Notes: generated from the sequence alone by a model not told the origin. 64,000 nt of DNA from Massilia solisilvae (GCF_024753215.1 NZ_JANUGV010000001.1:372001-436000); one strand, 5' to 3'; shown: positions 29,932 to 38,595, counted from the first letter of the stretch. Translations and numbers: made by a program.

Positions 29932-31737
29932 ATGAGTACTGTCGAAGTTAAAGTCCCGAATATCGGCGACTTCAAGGATGTCGAAGTCATCGAGCTGCTG
30001 GTCAAGCCGGGCGACACCGTCAGCGTGGACCAGTCGCTGGCGACCGTCGAATCGGACAAGGCCAGCATGGAGATCCCGTCCAGCCACGCGGGCGTGGTCA
30101 AGGAACTGAAGATCAAGGTTGGCGACAAGGTCAACGAAGGTTCGCTGCTGCTGACCCTGGAAGAGACCGCAGGCGCCGCCGCTGCTGCTCCGGCAGCGCC
30201 GGCCGCAACCGCAGCCGCCGCCCCGACCGAATCGCAGGCCCCGGCCAAGCCGGCCGCCCCCGCGGCGCCGGCTGCCGCTCCCGCACCGACGGCGTCGAGC
30301 TACAGCGGCAACGTGGATGTCCAGTGCGAGATGCTGGTGCTCGGCGCCGGCCCCGGCGGCTACTCCGCCGCATTCCGTTCGGCCGACCTGGGCATGGAAA
30401 CGGTGCTGGTCGAGAAGTACGCGACCCTGGGCGGCGTGTGCCTGAACGTGGGCTGCATCCCGTCCAAGGCGCTGCTGCACGTGGCCGCCGTGATCGACGA
30501 GACCTCGCACATGGCCGACCATGGCGTCACCTTCGCCAAACCGCAAGTGGACATCGACAAGCTGCGCGGCTACAAGGACAGCGTCATCAAGAAGATGACC
30601 GGTGGCCTGGCCGGCATGGCCAAGGCGCGCAAGGTCAACGTGCTGCAGGGCGTGGGCCAGTTCGTCAGCCCCAACCACCTCGAGGTGACTGGCGCTGACG
30701 GCAGCAAGAAGGTGGTGCAGTTCCAGAAGGCGATCATCGCTTGCGGCTCGTCGGTGGTGAAGCTGCCGTTCGTGCCGGAAGACCCGCGCATCGTCGATTC
30801 GACCGGCGCGCTCGAGCTGCGCCAGGTGCCCAAGAAGATGCTGGTCATCGGCGGCGGCATCATCGGCCTGGAGATGGCGACCGTGTACTCCACCCTTGGC
30901 GCGCGCATCGACGTGGTCGAGATGATGGACGGCCTGATGCAGGGCGCGGATCGCGACGCGGTCAAGGTCTGGCAAAAGCGTAACGAGTACCGCTTCGACC
31001 GCATCATGACCAAGACCAAGACCGTTGGCGTGGAAGCGCTGGCCGAAGGCATCAAGGTCACGTTCGAGTCGGCAGAAGCAGGCGGCACTGCGCCGGAACC
31101 GCAGCTGTACGACATGGTGCTGGTGGCCGTGGGCCGCAGCCCGAACGGCAAGAAGATCGCCGCGGACAAAGCTGGCGTGACGGTGACGGACCGCGGCTTC
31201 ATCCCGGTCGATGGCCAGATGCGCACCAACGTGCCGCACATCTTCGCCATTGGCGACGTGATCGGCCAGCCGATGCTGGCGCACAAAGCCGTGCACGAAG
31301 CGCACGTGGCGGCCGAGGCGGCGCATGGCGAGAAGGCGTTCTTCGACGCCAAGGTGATCCCGTCCGTAGCCTACACCGATCCGGAAGTGGCATGGGTCGG
31401 CGTGACCGAGGACGAAGCCAAGGCCAAGGGCATCGCTGTCGAGAAGGGGCACTTCCCGTGGGCCGCGAGCGGCCGCGCGACCGCGAACGATCGCACCGAG
31501 GGCTTCACCAAGCTGCTGTTCGACAGCGAGACGCACCGCATCATCGGCGGCGCGATCGTGGGCCCGAACGCGGGCGACATGATCGGCGAGATCGCGCTGG
31601 CGATCGAGATGGGCGCGGATGCCGTCGACATCGGCAAGACCATCCACCCGCACCCGACGCTGGGCGAGTCGATCGGCATGGCCGCGGAAGCTTTCGAAGG
31701 CGTCTGCACCGACCTGCCGCCGCCGCGCAAGCGTTGA
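29932..31737 (+). CDS. lpdA: Dihydrolipoamide dehydrogenase (E3) with N-terminal lipoyl domain
   Basis: This 601-residue flavoprotein reoxidises dihydrolipoamide using NAD+. A lipoyl domain (K43) and an Ala/Pro linker precede the enzyme. Visible are the FAD loop LGAGPGGYSAAF, redox disulfide GGVCLNVGCIPSK, NAD loop VIGGGIIGLEMA and the C-terminal active-site histidine in HPHPTLGE. GGGAGG lies seven bases before ATG 29932. E3 with its own lipoyl domain is known in betaproteobacterial pdh operons. Confidence 0.97.
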   Translation: MSTVEVKVPNIGDFKDVEVIELLVKPGDTVSVDQSLATVESDKASMEIPSSHAGVVKELKIKVGDKVNEGSLLLTLEETAGAAAAAPAAPAATAAAAPTESQAPAKPAAPAAPAAAPAPTASSYSGNVDVQCEMLVLGAGPGGYSAAFRSADLGMETVLVEKYATLGGVCLNVGCIPSKALLHVAAVIDETSHMADHGVTFAKPQVDIDKLRGYKDSVIKKMTGGLAGMAKARKVNVLQGVGQFVSPNHLEVTGADGSKKVVQFQKAIIACGSSVVKLPFVPEDPRIVDSTGALELRQVPKKMLVIGGGIIGLEMATVYSTLGARIDVVEMMDGLMQGADRDAVKVWQKRNEYRFDRIMTKTKTVGVEALAEGIKVTFESAEAGGTAPEPQLYDMVLVAVGRSPNGKKIAADKAGVTVTDRGFIPVDGQMRTNVPHIFAIGDVIGQPMLAHKAVHEAHVAAEAAHGEKAFFDAKVIPSVAYTDPEVAWVGVTEDEAKAKGIAVEKGHFPWAASGRATANDRTEGFTKLLFDSETHRIIGGAIVGPNAGDMIGEIALAIEMGADAVDIGKTIHPHPTLGESIGMAAEAFEGVCTDLPPPRKR

Positions 31738-31759
31738 GCGTTCCACAGCTGCAGACGAG

Positions 31760-31786
31760 ACCGGGGCCGCGTGCCCCGGTTTTTTT
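31760..31786 (+). terminator. Terminator of the pdh operon
   Basis: ACCGGGGC / GCCCCGGT with a 5-base loop, followed by six further T residues. Confidence 0.93.
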
Positions 31787-31893
31787 GATCGGCGACTACT
31801 CCGAACAAAATTCTGGTTCGTACAGCCGCATTCCTACACAGCACATAGGAGAAATGCTATTCTCACCGGCAACTTTTGGTTTCCGGAGGCGTG

Positions 31894-33294
31894 ATGCTGT
31901 CGTTTTCAACAGAATTTCCAGTGCCCGAGACAGTCATAGCGGACGACGTATGTGAGGCCGTGCGGGAATGGATATCAGGTTCCCCGCACACACGATTCAA
32001 TGCAGCGCATCTCACGGGCTTAGGTTCTGGCGAAGTATGGGATGCCGCGGAAGGTCTGGAGTTTATCGAATCAATTCGCGAAGATGCGGCAGATGCTTGT
32101 ACTGTCGCGATAATCTATAGACGTGATGAAGAAGACTTTGAATGGATCACGACCATCGTCTTCGCTGCTCAAACGGTTTCCAAATGGATTAGTGTCCGAG
32201 TTGAGTGCGAACCAAGGCATCCACGAGCAAAAGTTCCGGCGGCAAGAAAACCGATTCTAATTCGAACCCTTCTACGCAAGCTTGGTGGAGGTGTTGATGG
32301 CGAGTTCAAAATGGCGGTGGCGCCAATCGTTTTGGCGTCCTCCGAGGTTGAGCTTGCGGCTAGGTGCATTAATGGCGATGTTAGCTCTTACTTGCCGATT
32401 GTTTATGTGTCTAGCCAATTTAACGGCCACTATGCCGTTAATCCAAATAATTTGGCTGCACTGCTTTTCGGCATGGCCCATGTTGTCGTTGAGCCAAATC
32501 GTGCCTTTTCAATAGAATTGATGAAGGCGGTCGATGGGATCAACGTTTATGGCGGAACTATTGCCTTGTACTGGCCTGAGGGTGGCGGTCGTCGCAGCTT
32601 CTTTAAGCGAGAGAATATAAGTGCCGGAGAACTGGAACGCGCGATCTTCGAAGAAGTCAGGCGTTCCTTGGTTAATCGAAGGCCGTTGCTTCGTTGCACT
32701 CTTGCGGCAGTGAAAGAACAGAAGTCACGCCGCCACATTAATGCGCTCAAAGACGCGGGCTCGAAGGCGGTAGATGAGTATGTATCTGCTTTCGAAGAGG
32801 AAAATAGGGCAAAGGATGCAGCCCTTGCCGCCGCAGAAGCTGAGATTGTTCGATTGAAGGGCGAACTGCGACACATAGACGCGCAGAGTGACCCCAGTGG
32901 CGGCCTACAGCTTGACCTTGGCGGCGAACGAGATTTCTATGAAGGGGAAATCCGCGAGATTGTGCGCGAAGCATTGAATGCACAGATGTCTATGGTGGCT
33001 CCCGATGGAAGAAGGCAACACATTTTGTATTCAATCGTGCTTGCAAATGCGGTGCCAACGGAGCGAGAGAGGTTGCGCGACCAGATTAAAATGTTGTTGC
33101 GCGACTATCAAAGTATGGATGGACGTACGAAGCGCGAGTTGGAACAGCTGGGATTTTCGATAAGTGAAAGCGGAAAACACTATAAGTTGGTTTTTCAGGG
33201 AGATCCCCGCTATACGTTTACGTTGTCAAAGACAGGAAGTGATTTCCGGGGGGGGAGGAACGCAGCTAGCGATCTCTGCCGTCTATTGTTTTAG
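31894..33294 (+). CDS. Unrecognised 466-residue protein in a low-GC islet
   Basis: I do not recognise this protein. Residues 1-125 look like a mixed alpha/beta domain. Residues 166-238 hold a distinctive block (YLPIVYVSS, AALLFGMAHVVVEPNRAFS, GTIALYWPEGGGRRSFF). Residues 295-330 are a charged coiled coil. Residues 345-466 form a helical then beta-rich tail (RTKRELEQLGFSISESGKHY, FTLSKTGSDFRGGRNAASD) with a HicA-like nucleic-acid-binding look (inference). There is no signal peptide or transmembrane helix. Sample 60-base lines inside it are 45% and 40% GC, against 68% in aceE. GGAGG lies four bases before the ATG. It stands alone after the pdh terminator, which suggests horizontal gain. Confidence 0.75.
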   Translation: MLSFSTEFPVPETVIADDVCEAVREWISGSPHTRFNAAHLTGLGSGEVWDAAEGLEFIESIREDAADACTVAIIYRRDEEDFEWITTIVFAAQTVSKWISVRVECEPRHPRAKVPAARKPILIRTLLRKLGGGVDGEFKMAVAPIVLASSEVELAARCINGDVSSYLPIVYVSSQFNGHYAVNPNNLAALLFGMAHVVVEPNRAFSIELMKAVDGINVYGGTIALYWPEGGGRRSFFKRENISAGELERAIFEEVRRSLVNRRPLLRCTLAAVKEQKSRRHINALKDAGSKAVDEYVSAFEEENRAKDAALAAAEAEIVRLKGELRHIDAQSDPSGGLQLDLGGERDFYEGEIREIVREALNAQMSMVAPDGRRQHILYSIVLANAVPTERERLRDQIKMLLRDYQSMDGRTKRELEQLGFSISESGKHYKLVFQGDPRYTFTLSKTGSDFRGGRNAASDLCRLLF

Positions 33295-33700
33295 TTCATC
33301 ATCAATTGTTAAGTCGGAGAAAGAAAAGCATGATCGTCGCCACGTTCGTATTTCTGCACCGGCCATGCTCTTAGCCACCATTGGAAGGACCGCCTTCCTA
33401 GGCAAGAGCACTTCATGAGCAATTGAGTGAGGGATCCGAACTGCCTCGGTCGCCCTCTCGGAGATGGACCTGGTGACGCATGTCCGGCTTTGCGCTCCGC
33501 ACCGTTGGGGCAGGCAGCCAGTTGTCGCGCTGCAGGGGAAATAGTTGAAGCAGCGGGATGCGTCAGCAGTGCGGCCAACGACATAATGGGCTGTTTCGAG
33601 GCACGTTACCGGGAACTGGGACCGGTAATTGCCCTTACCCGGCGACAGGCACATATCATTGCTGGCCTAATCGCGCTAACATGTATTTGGAGGCACATAG
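33295..33700. other. Gene-free 406 bases at the right edge of the low-GC islet
   Basis: Both strands carry only unconvincing ORFs: one on plus running into the next gene in a wrong frame, one on minus of 123 codons. Composition is mixed and drifts back towards the GC-rich background. I see no transposase motif, tRNA or direct repeat. It may be decayed accessory DNA left beside the unrecognised gene. Confidence 0.5.
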
Positions 33701-34576
33701 ATGAGCATCGGATTTATTGGCTTGGGCGCCATGGGGCGGGGCATGGCGGCGAACCTCTTGAAGGCGGGCGAGCCGCTGGTGGTCTGGAACCGCAATCCCG
33801 GCCCGGTGCAGGAACTGGTGGACAAGGGCGCGCAGCGCGCCGCGAATGCTTCGGACGCGGGCAGGGTGGACGTGTTGTTCACCATGCTGTCCGACGACGC
33901 CGCCGTGCGCGCGGTGCTGTATGACGATGGCGTGTTCGACGCGCTCGCGCCCGGCAGCGTACACGTGAACATGGCCACGGTTTCGGTCGAGTTCGCGCGC
34001 GAGATGGCGCGGGTGCATGCGGAAAAGGGCATCGGCTACCTGGCCGCGCCGGTGCTGGGCCGTTCCGACGTGGCAGCGGCCGGCAAGCTGAACATCCTCG
34101 CTGGCGGGCCGATCGACCTGATCAAGCGGGTGCAGCCGTATTTCGACCTGATGGGGCAGAAGACCTGGCCTTTCGGCGACTTGCCGGAACAGGCCAACGC
34201 GGTCAAGCTGGGCGCCAATCTCACGCTGGCGCTGGCGGTCGAGGCGATGGGCGAATCGTCCGCGCTGGCACGGGCGTACGGGATCGCGCCGGCCGATTTC
34301 CTGGACCTGCTGGCTTCCACGCTGTTTGCCGGCTCGCCCGTGTACAAGGGGTATGGCGGCATGATCGCGCAGGAGCGCTACAGCCCGGCCGGGTTCAAGC
34401 TGGCGCTGGGCCTGAAGGACGTGAACCTGGCGCTCGATGCCGGGCGTGACAAGGGTGTGCGGATGGCAGCCGGGCAAGCGGTGCGCGACAACCTGCAGCG
34501 TGCGGTGCAACAGGGGGACGGTGAACTGGACCTGGCGGCGCTGGCAAGGAGGTCGGCGCCAATATCCGCTGCTTGA
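33701..34576 (+). CDS. NAD(P)-dependent beta-hydroxyacid dehydrogenase (3-hydroxyisobutyrate dehydrogenase family)
   Basis: This 291-residue protein has a Rossmann N-terminus (SIGFIGLGAMGRGMAANLLKAG). The family substrate region appears as APVLGRSDVAAAGKLNILAGG, and the catalytic lysine as K169 in NAVKLGANLTLALAVEAMGE. Relatives reduce or oxidise small beta-hydroxy acids, for example tartronate semialdehyde, succinic semialdehyde or 3-hydroxyisobutyrate. The substrate is not predictable. GGAGG precedes the ATG. Single gene followed by a family B repeat. Confidence 0.9.
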   Translation: MSIGFIGLGAMGRGMAANLLKAGEPLVVWNRNPGPVQELVDKGAQRAANASDAGRVDVLFTMLSDDAAVRAVLYDDGVFDALAPGSVHVNMATVSVEFAREMARVHAEKGIGYLAAPVLGRSDVAAAGKLNILAGGPIDLIKRVQPYFDLMGQKTWPFGDLPEQANAVKLGANLTLALAVEAMGESSALARAYGIAPADFLDLLASTLFAGSPVYKGYGGMIAQERYSPAGFKLALGLKDVNLALDAGRDKGVRMAAGQAVRDNLQRAVQQGDGELDLAALARRSAPISAA

Positions 34577-34608
34577 ACGCGTGGGCAGGAGGACCTGCCC
34601 ACCCTACA
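34574..34608. repeat. Family B palindromic repeat
   Basis: GAACGCGTGGGCAGGAGGACC... starts on the stop codon of the dehydrogenase gene, whose TGA is part of the repeat. Confidence 0.88.
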
Positions 34609-34642
34609 ATATCCGGCGCTGTTCCGCGGACGGGCAAGAAAA

Positions 34643-34671
34643 ATGCCGCCCGGCGTAACGCGGAGCGGCAT
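34643..34671 (-). terminator. Terminator of the small-ORF transcript
   Basis: On the minus strand ATGCCGC pairs with GCGGCAT around a 15-base loop and is followed by a run of T residues, just after the 61-residue gene. Confidence 0.7.
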
Positions 34672-34693
34672 GGTTCTTGGCGCTTTGACCCGA

Positions 34694-34879
34694 TCAGTTG
34701 AAACTGACGAAGCGCTGCGGAATTTCGATGTTGCCCGACTGTGCGGCTGCGGCATAGGCCCGCATTTCGGCCACCACGGCGTCGAGTTGTTCCTTGCCTG
34801 GATTTTCCAGGAACCCTTTCATGCGCTCATGCAGCGCGGCCTGCTGGTCGCGCCATTCGTAGCGGGCCGACTTGCTCAT
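34694..34879 (-). CDS. Hypothetical 61-residue protein
   Basis: A small soluble helical protein (SARYEWRDQQAALHERMKGF, LDAVVAEMRAYAAAA) with the tail IEIPQRFVSFN. The ATG at 34879 has GGGGAGG six bases upstream and overlaps the stop of a 14-codon ORF (ATGA). A terminator follows. I recognise no family. It may be cotranscribed with the TetR gene 125 bases upstream on the same strand. Confidence 0.7.
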   Translation of the reverse strand: MSKSARYEWRDQQAALHERMKGFLENPGKEQLDAVVAEMRAYAAAAQSGNIEIPQRFVSFN

Positions 34880-34920
34880 GCAGCCTCCCCGCGGCGCCCC
34901 GCCTTGATCTTGTTGTCCAT
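34876..34920 (-). CDS. Possible 14-residue leader peptide MDNKIKAGRRGEAA
   Basis: A minimal ORF directly upstream of the 61-residue gene. AGGAGG sits five bases before its ATG, the strongest ribosome site in this region. Its stop overlaps the next start by four bases and its coding sequence contains the next gene's Shine-Dalgarno. This is a textbook coupling arrangement; whether the peptide itself matters is unknown. Confidence 0.5.
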   Translation of the reverse strand: MDNKIKAGRRGEAA

Positions 34921-35003
34921 GACATCCTCCTGTAAAGGTCTTCAGGATGCCGGGGCGGTCCCTGCGTGTCGGTGCGATGACTAACATTGACCGCAGAGAG
35001 ACC

Positions 35004-35666
35004 TCAGCTTTCTTTCAGCACGGCCCGGTAGAACAGCGACAAGCGCTCGTCCAGGGCGCGCTGCATTTCCTCGGGCGATTGTTTCGGTTGCGGCGACAAA
35101 AAGCGCATCAGCAGGTCGCCCGCGACGCAGTTCAGCAAAAAGGTCGGCAGCGCGTCGAACGGCAGGTCGGGCCGCAGCTGGGCCCGGATGTCGGGACGCG
35201 CGAAGAAGCGGCTCAGCATCTCGCGGGTCGGCTTGGGGCCGGCATTCTCGAACGTCTCGGCCAGTTCCGGGTTGGTCGCGGCCTCGGCGATGATCACGCG
35301 CTGCATGCACAGTGCTTCCGGCGCCCACAGCAGGGCCAGGAAGTGGCGCCCGAAATCGTCCACGATTTCCTTGAAAGGGCGGCTGTCCGTCGCCATGTCG
35401 CGCACGTTGAAGAAGCGGTCGCGGCGGGACTGGATCACGGCGTTCAACAGCCCGGCCTTGCCGCCGAACTTGACGTAAATAGTGCGCACGGCTACGTGCG
35501 CCTCGCGTGCAATCGCTTCCAGGCTGACCTTGGTGTACCCCTGGCTGAGGAATAGCGCGCCCGCCGTCTCGATCAGGTCGTGCATGCGCGCTTCGACCTC
35601 GGCTGCCTTGGGCCGGCCTGCCCCCTTGAGGCAAGCGTTGCTGCAATCTTGCGATGGTTTGCTCAT
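35004..35666 (-). CDS. TetR/AcrR-family repressor of the adjacent efflux operon
   Basis: This 220-residue protein has an N-terminal helix-turn-helix (ETAGALFLSQGYTKVSLEAI, AREAHVAVRTIYVKFGGKAG) and a C-terminal ligand domain with an AcrR-type tail. It is divergent from emrA with 110 bases between the starts. A palindrome over the emrA promoter is the likely operator, so it probably represses the pump until a toxic compound binds. The inducer is unknown. Confidence 0.92.
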   Translation of the reverse strand: MSKPSQDCSNACLKGAGRPKAAEVEARMHDLIETAGALFLSQGYTKVSLEAIAREAHVAVRTIYVKFGGKAGLLNAVIQSRRDRFFNVRDMATDSRPFKEIVDDFGRHFLALLWAPEALCMQRVIIAEAATNPELAETFENAGPKPTREMLSRFFARPDIRAQLRPDLPFDALPTFLLNCVAGDLLMRFLSPQPKQSPEEMQRALDERLSLFYRAVLKES

Positions 35667-35689
35667 GGCCGCACTTTAGATCAATTAGG

Positions 35690-35713
35690 AATGAAATGCA
35701 ATCGTTTCATTTC
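35690..35713. promoter_or_regulatory. Putative TetR operator between the repressor and emrA
   Basis: ATGAAA (35691-35696) and TTTCAT (35705-35710) form an inverted repeat with an 8-base centre; the arms can be extended as GAAATG / CATTTC. It abuts the emrA -35 box. Confidence 0.55.
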
Positions 35714-35742
35714 TTGACTTTCGGTTCGGGATGTCCAATAAT
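35714..35742 (+). promoter_or_regulatory. emrA promoter
   Basis: TTGACT (35714-35719), 17-base spacer, AATAAT (35737-35742), ending 34 bases before the emrA ATG. Adjacent to the operator-like palindrome, so a bound repressor would block polymerase. Confidence 0.55.
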
Positions 35743-35776
35743 GCGCCGAAACCATTTCATTTTCTGGAGTCGTTCC

Positions 35777-36925
35777 ATGGCACAAACGCAAGCCGCAGGC
35801 GAGCAAAAGAACTTATCCGCGGTCCAGCCCGCAGCGCAGGCTGCGCCCGGCGCGCCGGCGCCGGCGGGCAAGAGTCCGCCGAACAAGCGCGTGCTGGTGA
35901 TCGTTGGCCTGATCGCGCTGGTTGCGCTGACCGCCGGCGGTCGCATGTGGTACCGCAGCCATTATTACGTCGAGACCGACAATGCCTACGTCACCGGTCA
36001 TGTGCACCCGGTGTCCTCGCGCATTGCCGGCGTGGTGACGCGCGTGCTGGTGGAGGACAACCAGGTGGTCAAGGCGGGCGACCCGATCGCCGAGCTGGAC
36101 CCGGCCGACCAGCGCGTGCGCATCGAGCAGATCGAGGCGCAGATCGCCAGCGTGCAGCAGCAGATCGCGCAGTCCGACGCCCAGCTGGCGCAAACCCGCG
36201 CCCAGGCCCAGGCTGCGCAGGCGCAGGTGGCCCAGGCCCAGGCCCAGGCGCTGCGCGCCAAGCAGGATGCCGAGCGCTTCAGCCAGCTGTACACCGACCA
36301 GATCAAGGCCGTGTCCAAGGCCGAAGTGGACGCCGCCAACGCCGCCCGCGCCAGCGCCGCCGCCGACGTGGCTGCACGGCGCGACACCGCCGCTGCCGCG
36401 CAGGCGCAGATCGCCGCCGCCGGCGCCGGGCGCGACGTGCTCAAGGCGCAGGTCAAGGTGCTGCAGGCGCAGCTCAAGGACGCGCAGCAGCAGCTCGGCT
36501 ACAACAAGGTCGTCTCGCCGGTAGCCGGCCGCATCGGCAAGCGCAGCGTGGAAGTGGGCGCGCGCGTGCAGCCGGGCCAGCAGCTGGCCGCGGTGGTGGA
36601 GGACAACGTCTGGGTCACCGCCAATTTCAAGGAGACCCAGCTGGCCGGCCTGCAGCCGGGCCAATCGGTGAACCTGGAAGTGGACGCGCTGCCGGGGCAG
36701 CACCTGGTCGGCCATGTGGAGAGCTTCTCGCCGGCCTCGGGCAACCAGTTCGCGCTGCTGCCGGCCGATAACGCAACCGGCAACTTCACCAAGATCGTGC
36801 AGCGCGTGCCGGTCAAGATCACGCTCGAGCAAGCGGACCTGAAGCGCCTGTCCGGGCGCCTGGTGCCGGGCATGTCGGTGGTGGCCGAAGTGCCGCTCAA
36901 GCAGTCGTCGCAGTCGGCGCACTAA
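35777..36925 (+). CDS. emrA: EmrA/HlyD-type membrane fusion protein of a multidrug pump
   Basis: This 382-residue periplasmic adaptor is anchored by one helix (RVLVIVGLIALVALTAGG, about 38-55). A biotinyl-lipoyl-like half-motif (YYVETDNAYVTGHVHPVSSR), a long Gln/Ala coiled-coil hairpin (about 115-240) and a barrel segment (WVTANFKETQLAGLQPGQ) follow. It bridges EmrB to the outer-membrane factor. GGAG lies eight bases before ATG 35777. Confidence 0.95.
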   Translation: MAQTQAAGEQKNLSAVQPAAQAAPGAPAPAGKSPPNKRVLVIVGLIALVALTAGGRMWYRSHYYVETDNAYVTGHVHPVSSRIAGVVTRVLVEDNQVVKAGDPIAELDPADQRVRIEQIEAQIASVQQQIAQSDAQLAQTRAQAQAAQAQVAQAQAQALRAKQDAERFSQLYTDQIKAVSKAEVDAANAARASAAADVAARRDTAAAAQAQIAAAGAGRDVLKAQVKVLQAQLKDAQQQLGYNKVVSPVAGRIGKRSVEVGARVQPGQQLAAVVEDNVWVTANFKETQLAGLQPGQSVNLEVDALPGQHLVGHVESFSPASGNQFALLPADNATGNFTKIVQRVPVKITLEQADLKRLSGRLVPGMSVVAEVPLKQSSQSAH

Positions 36926-36934
36926 GGGACGCCC

Positions 36935-38536
36935 ATGACCAGTTCGACCAAGAGCCTGCCCACGGCCGTCCCCGGCGCTCCGCCGGTCGGAAGCAAGGTC
37001 GGGGCGCGCACATGGATTGCGGTCGCGGCAGGCATGCTGGGCGCCTTCATGGCGGTGCTCGACATCCAGATCACCAACTCGTCGCTCAAGGATATCCTGG
37101 GTGCGCTGTCGGCCACGCAGGAAGAGGGCTCGTGGATCTCCACCGCCTACCTGTGCGCCGAGATTGTCGTGATCCCGATGACCGCCTTGTTCACGCTGGC
37201 CTTCGGCGCGCGCCGCTACCTGATCGGCACCACGGCGCTGTTCCTGCTCTTCTCGACCCTGTGCGGTGCAGCCTGGAACCTGCCGAGCATGATCGTGTTC
37301 CGCATGCTGCAGGGCTTTACCGGCGGCGCGCTGATCCCGATGGCGATGACGCTGGTGATGACGCGCCTGCCGGCCAACAAGCGCGCCGTGGGCCTGGCCG
37401 TGTTCGGCCTGACCGCCACGCTGGCGCCGGCGATGGGGCCGACGCTGGGCGGCTACCTCACCGAGCTGTATGGCTGGCCGTCGATCTTCTACATCAACTG
37501 GGTGCCGGGCGTGCTGCTCATGGCCGGCATGTGGTGGGGCATGGACCGTGAGCCGCTCGACCTGTCCAAGCTGGTGGACGCGGACTGGCTCGGCATTGCG
37601 CTGATGGCGCTGGGCTTGGCCAGCCTGACCATCTTCCTGGAAGAGGGCAACAGCAAGGACTGGTTCGAGTCGGGATTCATCCTGACCTTCGCCGCGCTGG
37701 CCATCTTCGGCATCCTCGGCTGGGTGGCGGTGAGCTTCTGGCGCCCGCACCCGTTCGTGAACCTTTCGCTGTACGGGCATCGCAACTTCCTCGTCGCGAC
37801 CGCGCTGTCGGCGGTGATCGGGATGGGTCTGTACGGTTCGTCGTTCCTGCTGCCGCTGTTCCTTGGCCAGATCGCCAACTACACGCCGATGCAGATCGGC
37901 GAGGTGATCGCGTGGATGGGCTTTCCGCAGCTGCTCGTGATGCCGTTCGCGGCGGCGCTGTCCTCGCGCGTGGACAACCGCATCATGTGCTCGTTTGGAC
38001 TGTTGATGTTTGGCGGCTCGTGCGTGATGAACGCGTTCATGGATGCGAGCACCGGCTATGACCAGCTGATCGTGTCGCAGGTGATCCGCGCCATCGGCCA
38101 GCCGTTCGTGATGCTCACGCTGTCGAATTTCGCGATGCAGGGCATCAAGCCGCAGGACATGCCGTCCGCATCGAGCCTGTTCAACATGACCCGCAACCTC
38201 GGCGGCTCGATCGGCATTGCGCTCTTGGCCACCGCGCTCACCAATCGCGAGCACTTCCATTCGGCGCGGCTGGGCGAGTCGGTGTCCGACTACTCGCTGA
38301 CGACCCAGCAGCGCCTGGACGGACTGACACAGAACTTCATCGCGAACGGCATCGACCCGGCGGACGCCGCCAACAAGGCAGTGCGCGTGGTGGACAACCT
38401 GGTGCGGCGCGAATCGTACGTCATGGCCTACAACGACAGCTTCCTGATCGTTGGCCTGGTGCTGCTCGGCTGTATTGCCGTGATCTGGTTTGCCGACAAA
38501 GTGAAGTCGCCCGGCGGCGCCCCCGGCGCACATTGA
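36935..38536 (+). CDS. emrB: EmrB-type MFS drug:proton antiporter (DHA2, 14 helices)
   Basis: This 533-residue inner-membrane transporter has DHA2 signatures: FMAVLDIQITNSSLKDI (motif D1-like), WISTAYLCAEIVVIPMTA and the motif C-like APAMGPTLGGYLTE. Fourteen hydrophobic segments fit the family. It lies nine bases after emrA. With EmrA and the outer-membrane factor it expels hydrophobic toxicants across both membranes. Confidence 0.95.
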   Translation: MTSSTKSLPTAVPGAPPVGSKVGARTWIAVAAGMLGAFMAVLDIQITNSSLKDILGALSATQEEGSWISTAYLCAEIVVIPMTALFTLAFGARRYLIGTTALFLLFSTLCGAAWNLPSMIVFRMLQGFTGGALIPMAMTLVMTRLPANKRAVGLAVFGLTATLAPAMGPTLGGYLTELYGWPSIFYINWVPGVLLMAGMWWGMDREPLDLSKLVDADWLGIALMALGLASLTIFLEEGNSKDWFESGFILTFAALAIFGILGWVAVSFWRPHPFVNLSLYGHRNFLVATALSAVIGMGLYGSSFLLPLFLGQIANYTPMQIGEVIAWMGFPQLLVMPFAAALSSRVDNRIMCSFGLLMFGGSCVMNAFMDASTGYDQLIVSQVIRAIGQPFVMLTLSNFAMQGIKPQDMPSASSLFNMTRNLGGSIGIALLATALTNREHFHSARLGESVSDYSLTTQQRLDGLTQNFIANGIDPADAANKAVRVVDNLVRRESYVMAYNDSFLIVGLVLLGCIAVIWFADKVKSPGGAPGAH

Positions 38537-38557
38537 ACGAACAACAGACGCTAAACA

Positions 38558-38595
38558 ACGTCGTCCCCGCGCAGGCGGGGACCCATGCTGAGCTC
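38558..38595. repeat. Family A palindromic repeat inside the efflux operon
   Basis: ACGTCGTCCCCGCGCAGGCG... with GGGGACCCATGCTGAGCTCG, in the gap between emrB and the outer-membrane factor gene. Confidence 0.87.

Noticed and set aside
33427-33924. 165-codon plus-strand ORF entering the dehydrogenase gene
   Set aside because: It overlaps the dehydrogenase start in another frame, has no ribosome site and no recognisable motif.
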